Counted from the first letter of the stretch, positions 48,305 through 57,158 are shown. The stretch: DNA of 64,000 bases from Mucilaginibacter sp. (GCA_031292485.1 JARLHA010000023.1:62001-126000), one strand, 5' to 3'. Program-made: numbers and translations. Notes: generated from the letters alone by a model not told the origin.

Positions 48305-49099
48305 TTAACCATATGGCCGGTATACCTCTTTTTGCAGCAGCATGTCGTCTCCTTTTTTATGATAGGGGATCTTTTTTAGCCAAAGTTTTAATGCCTGCCA
48401 GTGAATCAAACTTATTATTTTTAGCGTGATAAACGGAAAGCTCAAAAAATAAAGCAGCAGGGTGTCGTCTTTTAAGGGCTTGCGTGCGCCGCTTAAAGTG
48501 CTGATAAAAAAACGGTTGCCGTCCTTATCATAGTCATCAATTTTAACCTGCAATTTTTCACCGGGAACGTGCAGGTCGAAATCAAAATTGGTATCCATGT
48601 CAATAAATGGCGATACGTAAAAATACTTGGTGGTGTTCAGTTTAAACTGCTCACCCTCGAGCGTTTCCAACCCCAAAAAATAGGGCTTCATTTCAAGGAA
48701 GGTATTGCAAACCTCCACTATGGAACATACTATTTGGCCCGCCTCATTATAACAATAATAAAAAGAAACCGGGTTAAACTGGTAACCGAGGGTGCATAAA
48801 TTGGTGAGCACCATAACGCGGCCATTGCCGATCGCTACGCCGTTTGATGATAAATAGTCAGTGATATGCTGGCGGATGTTTTTGGAGGTATCCGGTTTTT
48901 CTTTCGGTAGTTGCAAATGATCCTTATCCCTGAAATTAAAAAGATTGAACCGGTTTCGACTCATGAATTTCAGTTTTTTGGAAAGGGTGTCGATCTCATC
49001 CAGGTCCAGGTAAAACATAAAGACGTTGTAATGAAACCGGTGCACTTTTGGCGCCATCCGGTGATGCATTACTTTTGCTTTATAAAGACATGAATTCAT
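48305..49099 (-). CDS. DUF1365 family protein
   Basis: 264-aa protein of COG3496/DUF1365. Family segments: LYKAKVMHHRMAPKVHRFHY near the start, YQFNPVSFYYCYNEAGQIVC, EVCNTFLEMKPYF, FYVSPFIDMDTNFDFDL and LLYFLSFPFITLKIISLIHWQALKLWLK. No activity is established, but the family is almost always encoded with a COG2907-type FAD oxidoreductase and a CFA-like methyltransferase, as here. The 86-bp gap to the CFA gene holds no clear promoter. Confidence 0.9.
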   Translation of the reverse strand: MNSCLYKAKVMHHRMAPKVHRFHYNVFMFYLDLDEIDTLSKKLKFMSRNRFNLFNFRDKDHLQLPKEKPDTSKNIRQHITDYLSSNGVAIGNGRVMVLTNLCTLGYQFNPVSFYYCYNEAGQIVCSIVEVCNTFLEMKPYFLGLETLEGEQFKLNTTKYFYVSPFIDMDTNFDFDLHVPGEKLQVKIDDYDKDGNRFFISTLSGARKPLKDDTLLLYFLSFPFITLKIISLIHWQALKLWLKKIPYHKKGDDMLLQKEVYRPYG

Positions 49100-49173
49100 A
49101 AGGTAATCTACGAAAAATTGTAAGAATCGGATGGTTAGATTAATTGCGAACTTCTGAACTTTATATAACGGGA

Positions 49174-49199
49174 AAAAGTTTCATTTTAACGAAACTTTT
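49174..49199. promoter_or_regulatory. Operator-like palindrome upstream of the toxin-antitoxin genes
   Basis: AAAAGTTTC, 8 bp, GAAACTTTT: a perfect 9-bp dyad ending 2 bp before the -7 box, ideally placed for repression by the HTH antitoxin. Confidence 0.7.
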
Positions 49200-49200
49200 C

Positions 49201-49208
49201 TATCTTTG
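49201..49208 (+). promoter_or_regulatory. -7 box of the toxin-antitoxin operon
   Basis: TATCTTTG, fitting TAnnTTTG, only 2 bp before the first ATG (49211). The transcript would begin at about 49213-49215, inside the annotated first codons. Confidence 0.6.
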
Positions 49209-49210
49209 TA

Positions 49211-49576
49211 ATGGCAAAAATGGACAAACTTTTTGAAATTATATTTTTAGAGGAGGCGTTTGAGTTTCTAAAAAACCTGGAAAGAAAACATTACGAAAAA
49301 ATCCTGTATAACATTCGTAAAGCACAAAACACACATGACCCTGAGCTTTTTAAAAAGCTGAATGGTGAAATTTGGGAATTCAGAACACTATTTCAAGGTT
49401 TTCAATATCGTTTACTTGCCTTTTGGGATAAATCAGATAGCGGTAACACGTTGGTTATTTCGACGCATGGTTTCATAAAGAAACGGAGTAAAGCGCCTGA
49501 CAATGAGATTCAGAAAGCAATACAAATCAGGCTAAAATATTTTGAACAAAAAGGCACGACAAATAAAAAGAGATGA
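49211..49576 (+). CDS. higB: HigB-like toxin (Gp49/RelE-fold)
   Basis: Type II toxin of the Gp49/HigB group, an mRNA interferase family with RelE fold; 121 aa. Core: FEIIFLEEAFEFLKNLE, HDPELFKKLNGEIWEFRTLFQGFQYRLLAFW, TLVISTHGFIKKRSKAPDNEIQKA. The conserved Lys/Arg/His of the C-terminal strand and helix are present. The promoter position makes the second ATG (49220, MDKLFEI) the more likely start. It overlaps the antitoxin gene by 4 bp. This toxin-first order is typical of HigBA. The pair lies on the opposite strand within a lipid-modification gene set. Confidence 0.9.
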   Translation: MAKMDKLFEIIFLEEAFEFLKNLERKHYEKILYNIRKAQNTHDPELFKKLNGEIWEFRTLFQGFQYRLLAFWDKSDSGNTLVISTHGFIKKRSKAPDNEIQKAIQIRLKYFEQKGTTNKKR

Positions 49577-49887
49577 AAACATACACTTTAGAGGAAGTTC
49601 AGGATAAACTTATCGGGGAAGTTGGCACACCCGACCGGGATAAATTTGAATATGAGTTACAAATGGACTTAATAGGAAAAGCTATAAAACGAACCCGCAT
49701 TGAACGCCATTTGACACAGGAAGAACTGGGTAAACTTATTGGCGTTCAAAAAGCCCAGATTTCAAGGCTTGAAAACAATGCAAGTAATGCAACAATTGAC
49801 ACTTTAATGAGAGTGTTCTCTGCATTAAAGGCGAAAGTAACTTTGCAGGTAGAACTACCTCATTTGAACATTAGTGTAGGGGAATAA
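49573..49887 (+). CDS. higA: HigA-like XRE-family antitoxin
   Basis: 104-aa antitoxin and autorepressor. The N-terminal part (about 1-50) is charged. The XRE helix-turn-helix spans about 52-100: AIKRTRIERHLTQEELGKLIGVQKAQISRLENNASNATIDTL (conserved helix order seen). Start ATGA overlaps the toxin stop. It ends one base before the stop codon of the convergent FAD gene, so no spare sequence separates them. The palindrome at 49174-49199 is its probable operator. Confidence 0.9.
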   Translation: MKTYTLEEVQDKLIGEVGTPDRDKFEYELQMDLIGKAIKRTRIERHLTQEELGKLIGVQKAQISRLENNASNATIDTLMRVFSALKAKVTLQVELPHLNISVGE

Positions 49888-49888
49888 A

Positions 49889-51205
49889 TTAAGTATCTCC
49901 ATACACCGGCTTTCCCAGCATCCCCGCACACAGCTCCACCGCGCTGGCAAAAGCATCTTCATGAAAGCCATATTTAAAATAGCTGCCGCAAAAATAAACC
50001 GGGCCTGTTTCATTTAGCCTGTGCAGTTCGGCCTGGGCGTTAATGGCAGGCACGTCAAATAAAGGATGTTCATAATCCAGTTCTTTGATGATCTTTTTTT
50101 CATCAAGTCCTTCATGTGGGTTGATGGAAACAAAATAATCTTTTTTATCCGAGACCTGCTGCAGGCGGTTCATCCAGTAAATAGTTGTCGGCGTCATTTT
50201 GCCATCCTGTAACTGGATGCGGTAGTTCCAGCTGCTCCAGGCTAGTTTGGTTTTGGGCATAATGCTGGTATCTGTGTGCAAAACAGCTTTATTATACTGG
50301 TATTTGAATTTCGATAGTAACCTCTCTTCTTCTCTGGTCGGTTGGTCGAGCATTTGAAGCGCCTGGTCGCCGTGTGCCGCAATAATTACCCTGTCGAAGG
50401 TTTCCTGCGTGCCATCCGAAGCATACACTACTGCTTTTCCGTTTGCCAGCCGGGCCACTTTAACCGCTTTGCGGTTTACACTGATGTGGTCCTTAAATGG
50501 TTTGATGAGTATTTCCCGGTAGGCCTGGCTGCCCTTTTCAAGGGTGTACCATTGGTGCTGGGTATCCATCCCTAAAAAACCATGGTTCAAAAAAAAGCGG
50601 ATCAACGTTACCGCCGGAAAATCAAGCATCTGCTCCATCGGTGTCGACCATACTGCAGAGCTCATCGGCACCAGGTATTTCCATAGCATATCCTCGCCAA
50701 AGCCAAATTCTTTCACATATTCACCAATAGAATAATTGGCGTATTTGGGATCGTCCAAAATCTTTATGCTTTCCTTATTGAACCGGCCGATCTGGTTAAG
50801 CATTTTGATGTATTTAAGATTGAAGAGATTTTTTCGCTGAGCGAAAAGGTGATTCACACTTGATCCGCTATACTCCAGTCCGCTGGGAACGTACTGCACA
50901 CTGAACGACATATCTGTCTTTTTTACCGGGGCTTTGATCTCATCAAATAGTTTACAAAGGTTGGGATAGGTTTTAAAGTTAAACACCATAAAACCGGTGT
51001 CGATGTAAACCGGCTTGCCATCCTCATCAACAGTTACCGTGTTGGTATGGCCGCCTATATAGTCGTTTTGCTCGTAAATAGTAAGGTCGGTTTGCTGATG
51101 CAGAAAATGGGCACATCCCATGCCTGCTATTCCCGTTCCGATAATGGCTGTTTTGCCCCCTAACCCCCTAAAGGGGGAGTTTATAGTGCCGGTATTCTTT
51201 TCCAT
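49889..51205 (-). CDS. FAD-dependent amine-oxidase-like oxidoreductase (COG2907 type)
   Basis: Flavoprotein of 438 aa. FAD-binding AIIGTGIAGMGCAHFL (G-x-G-x-x-G) about 18-33 with YEQNDYIGGHTNTV. Then VYIDTGFMVFNFKTYPNL, MSSAVWSTPMEQMLDFPAVTLIRF and, near the end, GPVYFCGSYFKYGFHEDAFASAV. Relatives sit with DUF1365 and CFA-like enzymes, and probably desaturate or oxidise modified acyl chains. The first 17 residues (NSPFRGLGGK) are encoded by a CCCCCTAAAGGGGG repeat arm, so the true family N-terminus starts near KTAIIG. It follows the hydrolase gene by 6 bp. Confidence 0.9.
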   Translation of the reverse strand: MEKNTGTINSPFRGLGGKTAIIGTGIAGMGCAHFLHQQTDLTIYEQNDYIGGHTNTVTVDEDGKPVYIDTGFMVFNFKTYPNLCKLFDEIKAPVKKTDMSFSVQYVPSGLEYSGSSVNHLFAQRKNLFNLKYIKMLNQIGRFNKESIKILDDPKYANYSIGEYVKEFGFGEDMLWKYLVPMSSAVWSTPMEQMLDFPAVTLIRFFLNHGFLGMDTQHQWYTLEKGSQAYREILIKPFKDHISVNRKAVKVARLANGKAVVYASDGTQETFDRVIIAAHGDQALQMLDQPTREEERLLSKFKYQYNKAVLHTDTSIMPKTKLAWSSWNYRIQLQDGKMTPTTIYWMNRLQQVSDKKDYFVSINPHEGLDEKKIIKELDYEHPLFDVPAINAQAELHRLNETGPVYFCGSYFKYGFHEDAFASAVELCAGMLGKPVYGDT

Positions 51206-51249
51206 GTAATATCAGTATTTTATTCCTCCCTCTTTAGGGGGCCGGGGGC
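51155..51249. repeat. CCCCCTAAAGGGGG inverted repeat spanning a gene junction
   Basis: Arms at 51155-51179 and 51225-51249, each itself a palindrome around TAAAGGGGG or CTTTAGGGGG. One arm lies inside the start of the FAD gene and the other inside the end of the hydrolase gene (residues CPRPPKEGG), so both proteins carry repeat-encoded residues. Confidence 0.75.
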
Positions 51250-52396
51250 ATACAGTTTTTAAAAATGTTGCTACAGCGAAGGTAGATAATTGTCCGCCCG
51301 GGCCGTTTAAATTATAATCAAAGCCATGGGTGGCCCATGGCAATTTCAACAGGTAATGCCTGATGCCGTTTTGCTGCAATTTTAAATTCAACCGGCGGCT
51401 GTGTTCCGGAGAAACGAGCACATCATTATCACCATGAATAATAAGCGTTGGCGGCGATTGTTTACTTACAAACTCCAGGGGCGAGCAGGCATAATATTTT
51501 TGCGGCACCTTGCTGTAAGTGCCTCCGATATAATCCTCCATTACCTTCCTTGAATCCATGATCAGCCGGCTCGACGGGATAGAATATCCCCAAACCATAT
51601 CTTCAGGGCCATAAAAATCAATTACGCCTTTTAATGACGGTTCATTGATAGTATAAGCAGCTAACGTAGCGATCTGTGCGCCTGCAGAGCGTCCCAGCAA
51701 TACAAAATTCCTAACATCGATGTGCAGTTCATCCGCATGTGTTTTTAAATAAGTTATAGCTGCCTGGATATCCTCCACGGGTGCCGGGGTTTGCCACTTT
51801 GGAGCCATCCGGTAGTTTATAGCGGCTACATTATAACCCTTTAAAGCAAGATAACTGTTTAATTCAGGTAATTGCTTACTATCGCCGCCCGCCCACGAGC
51901 CGCCGTGCACTACAATTACGCATGGTTTTGGCAAAAGAAAGTCGGTTCCCTGGTCCTGCGCCGGGTAAAAATCCAGTTTCAACGCCGTATCCTTGTATTT
52001 TACATAGGTTATCGTTCGATAATCAATCGTATCGGTTCCTTTAAATAAATTCCAGAAACTGAAGGGCACGTCAGTAGCAGATAATCCAGGCGTGCCTTTG
52101 CCGTCGGCGCTTTTAAATGCCTTCGCCATATCATCTTTCAAAGTCTTCGAAACCCAATAAGCCCGAACAATTGGCGATAAAAAGATCAGCATGGTTACCA
52201 CGCCTAAAATAGTTCCGGCCATTTGATATTTATGCGCCCAGAAACCGGTTAGCGTTAGCAGCAGGCTGATGCCGAAGAAAATGAGCGGAAATTCCGTCAC
52301 CCCGATAGCCAGCAGCCACAAATGATATTCGGGTGCTTTTAAAAATGCCAGCAGGGAGATGAGGGAAACGATGATAAGCAAATAGAAACGGATCAT
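51212..52396 (-). CDS. Membrane-anchored alpha/beta hydrolase (esterase/lipase type)
   Basis: 394 aa. Three hydrophobic segments at the N-terminus (about 1-80) anchor an HSL/BD-FAE-type esterase domain. The oxyanion motif is VVHGGSWAGGD, then YRMAPKWQTPAPVEDIQAAI, the nucleophile elbow LGRSAGAQIATLA (Ser), HGDNDVLVSPEHS (Asp) and ATHGFDYN (His). The complete triad supports activity; the natural ester is unknown. It sits between a CFA enzyme and an FAD enzyme, so it may act on modified lipid. Its last residues are repeat-encoded. Confidence 0.9.
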   Translation of the reverse strand: MIRFYLLIIVSLISLLAFLKAPEYHLWLLAIGVTEFPLIFFGISLLLTLTGFWAHKYQMAGTILGVVTMLIFLSPIVRAYWVSKTLKDDMAKAFKSADGKGTPGLSATDVPFSFWNLFKGTDTIDYRTITYVKYKDTALKLDFYPAQDQGTDFLLPKPCVIVVHGGSWAGGDSKQLPELNSYLALKGYNVAAINYRMAPKWQTPAPVEDIQAAITYLKTHADELHIDVRNFVLLGRSAGAQIATLAAYTINEPSLKGVIDFYGPEDMVWGYSIPSSRLIMDSRKVMEDYIGGTYSKVPQKYYACSPLEFVSKQSPPTLIIHGDNDVLVSPEHSRRLNLKLQQNGIRHYLLKLPWATHGFDYNLNGPGGQLSTFAVATFLKTVCPRPPKEGGIKY

Positions 52397-52448
52397 AGAA
52401 ATTTTTTATGTAGAGACGCAATATTTTGCGTCTCTTAACGGCATCGAT

Positions 52449-53507
52449 TTATTTTGCGTTTTTGTGAAATAAATAATGACTGACGATCCATTCATTACCC
52501 TTGTTGAAATTCCATAATTCTGCACAGGCCATATAAAATATACGCCAGTAAACCCACCATTTTATGGCCTGGTCCTTGCCATAGGTATCTTCAAATAGGG
52601 GCATGATCTCCGCTTTGTGCGCGTCCATGTTTTTTAGCCAGGCCTCGGAAGTTTTGCCGTAATGGGTGCCGTTAACATGCCAGTGCTTTTCGACAGACAG
52701 GTCATCATTAAAATAAAACAGCAGGTCGTCGCTGGGCATGATACCCCCGGTAAAAAAGTATTTACTCATCCAGTCGGTATCATCTTTTACCTCGAACAGG
52801 TAGGCATATTCCTTATGGGTGAAAATATGGATAAAAAGCTTCCCATCGGGTTTTAAAAATGATGCCACCTTTTTCATCAGCAACTGGTAATTGCGCATAT
52901 GCTCAAACATTTCGACGGAGACTACCCGGTCGAATTGATCGCCGATGGAAAACGTATTCATATCCGCAGTGATCACCGTCAAATTTTTTATACCGCGTTG
53001 TTTGGCTAGTTCGTCGATATGCTGTTTTTGCGTGCGGGAATTGGAAACTACTTTAAATGTGCTCCCCTGAAATTTGGCAGCCATGTACAGCGACAGCGAG
53101 CCCCAGCCGCAACCCAGCTCCAATACAGCCTGACCGTTGGCAAGTTCCGCACGCTGGCAGGTGAGTTCCAGCATGTCATCTTCCGAGGTGTCGATATCAG
53201 TTACGCCGGGTTTCCAGTACCCGCTGGAATATTTCAAGTTTTTGCCCAGGCAGTACTGGTAAAACTCAGTCGGTACTTCATAATGCTGCTGGTTGGCATC
53301 CGCGGTATTTACGGCGATGGGTGAGGCTTTAAGCTGATCGATCAGCGCCATAAGGTGAGCCTGTTGTATTTCTACGTCGCCTTTGTTTTCATCATCCAGC
53401 CGCTGCTGCAATAATTTACGGATGCCCTGCCGCAGTAAAAAATCAGGGACTTTGTTTTGTTCAATCAGTTTATCGTACCACATGTGTGCAGGTTTGGCTT
53501 TTGCCAA
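52449..53507 (-). CDS. CFA-synthase-like SAM-dependent methyltransferase (352 aa)
   Basis: Second CFA-type enzyme of the cluster, shorter than the other. HMWYDKLIEQNKVPDFLLRQGIRKLL, YEVPTEFYQYCLGKNLKYSSGYW, SAM motif I VLELGCGWGSLSLYMA, RVVSVEMFEHMRNY and HIFTHKEYAY. It resembles the plant/bacterial CFA-related methyltransferases more than the classical enzyme. First gene of the set. With the 412-aa enzyme it could perform successive methylations or act on different lipids. No clear -7 box upstream. Confidence 0.9.
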   Translation of the reverse strand: MAKAKPAHMWYDKLIEQNKVPDFLLRQGIRKLLQQRLDDENKGDVEIQQAHLMALIDQLKASPIAVNTADANQQHYEVPTEFYQYCLGKNLKYSSGYWKPGVTDIDTSEDDMLELTCQRAELANGQAVLELGCGWGSLSLYMAAKFQGSTFKVVSNSRTQKQHIDELAKQRGIKNLTVITADMNTFSIGDQFDRVVSVEMFEHMRNYQLLMKKVASFLKPDGKLFIHIFTHKEYAYLFEVKDDTDWMSKYFFTGGIMPSDDLLFYFNDDLSVEKHWHVNGTHYGKTSEAWLKNMDAHKAEIMPLFEDTYGKDQAIKWWVYWRIFYMACAELWNFNKGNEWIVSHYLFHKNAK

Positions 53508-53907
53508 ATCATTTTTTTAAATGTAATTGTTTTGTGCAGGATTTACGTGTTTTGAAAAGGTACGGATTGCGAAAATTAAAATTTCAGAGCTTTTAGCTAT
53601 ATTTTAAGGTATGGTACAGGAACGCTGCGGACACCCCTCTTTAACGCTTGCGTTAGAGAGGGGCGGAGAGCGAAGCGAATCCGGGGTGAGTAAACTCGCC
53701 GACATGCAAAAGCGGTAATGTCCGCAGGGGTTGACTCACACGGTCATCGCTTCGCTTGACCACCCTCTCTTTTGCAGGCAAAAAAGAAGGTGGAAAACGT
53801 TTTTTAATGTTCTTCATTCATCGTAATAATATTGATATAAAACATTTACTGATTTAATAGTAAATTCAGCGCTGTTAATTTTAGTACTGATAACTGACCC
53901 CATATTT
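53508..53907. other. Spacer with GC-rich repeats
   Basis: No gene in 400 bp. CCCCTCTTTAACGC and GTTAGAGAGGGG (53634-53663) form a strong stem. CGCTTCGCTTGACCACCC and AAAAAGAAGGTGG follow around 53740-53795. Such stems occur between many genes in this phylum. The last 80 bp are AT-rich and probably hold the promoter of the M61 peptidase. Confidence 0.5.
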
Positions 53908-55788
53908 ATGAAAAAACTGATCTTTTTATCTGTTTTCTGCTTTTCTATTACCCTATCCTATGCCCAGGAGGCGCAAAAGGCTATTTTTTATGAAGTGTCT
54001 TTCGCCAATGCTGCGCATCATGAGGCGGAGATCATGATGACCATCCCTTCAGCACCTTCGGGCCCTTTTAATGTGCGGATGAGCCGTTCCTCAGCGGGGC
54101 GCTATGCCACGCATGAGTTTGGCAAAAATATTTACAACGTAACAGCCACTACTGTGGACGGCACTCCTATTGCCTTAAAGCAATTGGAAGGCGACGTTTT
54201 CCAGGTACCCGAAAATCACCCGGCTACTGTACGGATCAGCTATACGCTTTTTGCCAACTGGACCGATGGCACCTACGCCAGTATTGACGAAAGCCATGCG
54301 CACCTGAATATGCCCGCCGCCTTTATGTGGGTGGTTGGTAAAGAACAGGAAGCACGCCCGGTAAAATTTGCATTCAACGACCTGGATAAATATGGCTGGA
54401 AGGTGGCTACCCAACTAAAACATGAAGGTGCCAATGTTTACAGCGCGCCTAACCTGCAATATATGATGGACAGCCCCACCGAGCTCTCAAACTTTAAAGA
54501 AAGCAGCTGGAATGTGGTGAATACCGATGGTAAAACTGAAAAGATCAACCTAACCGTACATTCAGACGATGCGCAGCCGGTGATCGATAACTTTGGTAAA
54601 ATGGTGCAAAAAATGGTGCTGGAAGAGAAAGCCGTATTCGGCGAATTACCGGCCTATGATTTCGGCGAATATACTTTTCTGGATGATGTTTATCCGACCG
54701 TTGCGGGTGACGGCATGGAGCACCGCAACTCCACCTGCATTGTACAGCCGATTGATAAAGTAGAAGGTAACGAAGTGCGTTTGTTAAGTACTTTTGCGCA
54801 CGAATATTTCCATAGCTGGAATGTGAAACGCATCCGCCCCAAATCATTGGAGCCTTTTAATTTCGAGCATGCCAATATGAGCAGCGAACTTTGGTTTGCG
54901 GAAGGCTTTACCCAATATTACGGCGAACTGCTGCTGGAGCGCTCGGGCTTTCATACGGTTGATGATTACACCCGCACTATTGGCGGCCTGGTAAACTCGG
55001 TGCTGAATACGCCGGCGGCCGCGAAATACCCGCCTACCCAGATGAGCCGTTATGCCGTATTTGCGGATGCCGGCGTATCCATCGACCCGAACAATGATAA
55101 CAATGTATTTACCAGCTATTATTTTTATGGCGGTGCTACTGCACTTGCGCTCGACCTGATCCTACGCAGCGATTTTCATTTGACGCTTGACGACTATATG
55201 CGCACCGTTTGGCTGGACAGGGGCAAGGTGATGAAACCTTATACCGTACCCGACCTGCAGGCCGACCTGGCCAAAGTGACCAATAACCCTAAATTTGCTG
55301 CTGACTTTTTTAACCACTGCATTTATGGGGTTGATAAAAGCAATTACGAAACACTGCTGGCCAAAGCCGGGCTATTGCTGCGCAAAGCAGCGCCGGGCAA
55401 AGCATGGGCAGGTTCCTTAACTGGCGCAGGCCGCAGGGGCAGATCAGGACAGGCGCGTACCAGCGGCAGCGAGGGCATACCCATTTTAACCAGCACTGTA
55501 ATTGGTACGCCTGTTTATAAAGCAGGACTGGATGCCGGCGACGTAATTTTGAAGGTTGACGGAAAAGAGGTGAAAGAGGAAAAAGAAGTAGACGATATTG
55601 TTGCCGCCAAAAATATTGGCGATAAAATAGTGGTGAGCTATAAAAACCGCACAGGCAATCACGAAGCCACTGTAACGCTGGAGGAAAACCCTTACCTGGA
55701 AGTGGTTACTTTTGAAAAGGCAGGCAAGGAGTTGACCCAAAATCAAAAAGATTTCAGGAGTAAATGGTTATCTTCAAAAGTTCAATAA
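53908..55788 (+). CDS. M61 family metallopeptidase with PDZ domain
   Basis: Exported zinc aminopeptidase-like enzyme, 626 aa. Signal peptide MKKLIFLSVFCFSITLSYA. The N-terminal beta domain covers about 25-190. The catalytic motif H298-E-Y-F-H302 in FAHEYFHSWNVKRIRP and the third ligand in ELWFAEGFTQYYGEL follow the M61 pattern. A C-terminal PDZ domain (about 525-600: TVIGTPVYKAGLDAGDVILKVDGKEV) follows. An unusual Gly/Arg/Ser linker (GAGRRGRSGQARTSGSEG, about 508-526) separates the two. It shares a 5-bp spacing with the M28 gene, so two peptidases form one operon. Confidence 0.93.
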   Translation: MKKLIFLSVFCFSITLSYAQEAQKAIFYEVSFANAAHHEAEIMMTIPSAPSGPFNVRMSRSSAGRYATHEFGKNIYNVTATTVDGTPIALKQLEGDVFQVPENHPATVRISYTLFANWTDGTYASIDESHAHLNMPAAFMWVVGKEQEARPVKFAFNDLDKYGWKVATQLKHEGANVYSAPNLQYMMDSPTELSNFKESSWNVVNTDGKTEKINLTVHSDDAQPVIDNFGKMVQKMVLEEKAVFGELPAYDFGEYTFLDDVYPTVAGDGMEHRNSTCIVQPIDKVEGNEVRLLSTFAHEYFHSWNVKRIRPKSLEPFNFEHANMSSELWFAEGFTQYYGELLLERSGFHTVDDYTRTIGGLVNSVLNTPAAAKYPPTQMSRYAVFADAGVSIDPNNDNNVFTSYYFYGGATALALDLILRSDFHLTLDDYMRTVWLDRGKVMKPYTVPDLQADLAKVTNNPKFAADFFNHCIYGVDKSNYETLLAKAGLLLRKAAPGKAWAGSLTGAGRRGRSGQARTSGSEGIPILTSTVIGTPVYKAGLDAGDVILKVDGKEVKEEKEVDDIVAAKNIGDKIVVSYKNRTGNHEATVTLEENPYLEVVTFEKAGKELTQNQKDFRSKWLSSKVQ

Positions 55789-55793
55789 AGCAC

Positions 55794-57092
55794 ATGAAAA
55801 AAATATTCCTCTCCACCTTTTTACTGGCAACAGCGTTTACCGGCTTTGCCCAGGATGTAAACAAACTCATCAGCCAGGATGATGTAACGCGCATCATTAG
55901 CACCCTTGCGGCGGATGATATGCAGGGCCGGGCCACCTTTACGCCGGGCATTGAAAAAGCCGCGCAGTTTATTGAAAGCGAATACAAAAAAATCGGCTTG
56001 AAACCATTGCCCGGCGATGACGGCTTCCGCCAAAATTTTGCCATGACACGGGTTACTCCTGTTAAAACAGATGTGGCTATTAACGGTAAAGCCATAGGCG
56101 CCGACAGCGTTTTTGCCAGCACCACTGCCGCTGCTTTAAACTGGAGCACCAACCCCGATGTAGAAATTGTAAAACTGACTGCCGATAAAAACTTCCGTAC
56201 TGAATACAGGGGTTATGTAAACAGCGGAAAAAAACTGCTGGTACTGGTTGACCCAAAGTTTACTGATATTTTTAATATGCTGAAAGACCGCTTGCAGAAA
56301 GGATCCGTAAGCAATAAACCCAATGATACCCAGGCGCTGGTTTTTGTGCTGGGCAACCATGATGACATCAAAACCTTTGAGGTAAACTATACGGCCAAAA
56401 AAGAGCAATTACCCCTGTTTAACATCGCGGGTATCATTCCCGGAAAAACAAAACCCAATGAATATGTGGTCTTCTCAGGCCACTACGACCATTTGGGTAT
56501 TTTGAAGCCGGTAAAGGGCGATAGTATTGCCAACGGTGCGGATGACGATGCATCAGGCACTACCGCTGTAATAGAATTGGCCAGGTATTTTAAAAAGCTG
56601 GATAATAATGCCCGAACACTGGTTTTTGTAGCCTTTACCGCCGAAGAGATTGGTGAATTTGGCTCGCAGCATTTCGCAACAACTGTAGAGCCGGATAAAG
56701 TGGTGGCGATGTTTAATATCGAGATGATCGGTAAAGCCTCCAAATTCGGCGGGAACTCGGCCTTTATTACCGGATTCGAGCGTTCGGATTTCGGGCCCAT
56801 CCTGCAAAAAAACCTGGAGGGCACTGCTTTTAAATTTTACCCGGATCCATACCCGGCACAGAACCTGTTTTACCGCAGCGACAACGCTTCCCTGGCAAGG
56901 GTAGGCGTTCCGGCCCATACCATTTCCACGGACCAGATTGATATTGATAAATTGTATCACACCGTTGGAGACGAGGTAAGCACATTGGATATGGGGAATA
57001 TCACGGCAACTATCCGCGCCATTGCACTGAGTTCAAGAACCATCGTTTCGGGTGATGATACGCCGAAACGGGTAGCGAAACTGGAAAGATAA
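55794..57092 (+). CDS. M28 family metallopeptidase
   Basis: Exported aminopeptidase-like enzyme, 432 aa from the ATG at 55794. An upstream start (55764) overlapping the M61 gene would spoil the signal peptide MKKIFLSTFLLATAFTGFA and is rejected. Zinc ligands appear in order: SGHYDHLGI (H230), NGADDDASG (Asp), FTAEEIGEFGSQ (Glu pair, about 283), IEMIG and HTVGDE (last His). A PA-type insert precedes the catalytic core. With the M61 enzyme it suggests periplasmic peptide breakdown. Confidence 0.92.
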   Translation: MKKIFLSTFLLATAFTGFAQDVNKLISQDDVTRIISTLAADDMQGRATFTPGIEKAAQFIESEYKKIGLKPLPGDDGFRQNFAMTRVTPVKTDVAINGKAIGADSVFASTTAAALNWSTNPDVEIVKLTADKNFRTEYRGYVNSGKKLLVLVDPKFTDIFNMLKDRLQKGSVSNKPNDTQALVFVLGNHDDIKTFEVNYTAKKEQLPLFNIAGIIPGKTKPNEYVVFSGHYDHLGILKPVKGDSIANGADDDASGTTAVIELARYFKKLDNNARTLVFVAFTAEEIGEFGSQHFATTVEPDKVVAMFNIEMIGKASKFGGNSAFITGFERSDFGPILQKNLEGTAFKFYPDPYPAQNLFYRSDNASLARVGVPAHTISTDQIDIDKLYHTVGDEVSTLDMGNITATIRAIALSSRTIVSGDDTPKRVAKLER

Positions 57093-57158
57093 TATTGCCT
57101 CACCCCGGCCCTCTCCAAAGGAGAGGGAGCAAAAATTGTTTGATTAATACTGGTCTGA

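Noticed and set aside
55764..55793. Upstream start of the M28 peptidase at 55764
   Set aside because: It overlaps the M61 gene and would put ten polar residues before a clean signal peptide.
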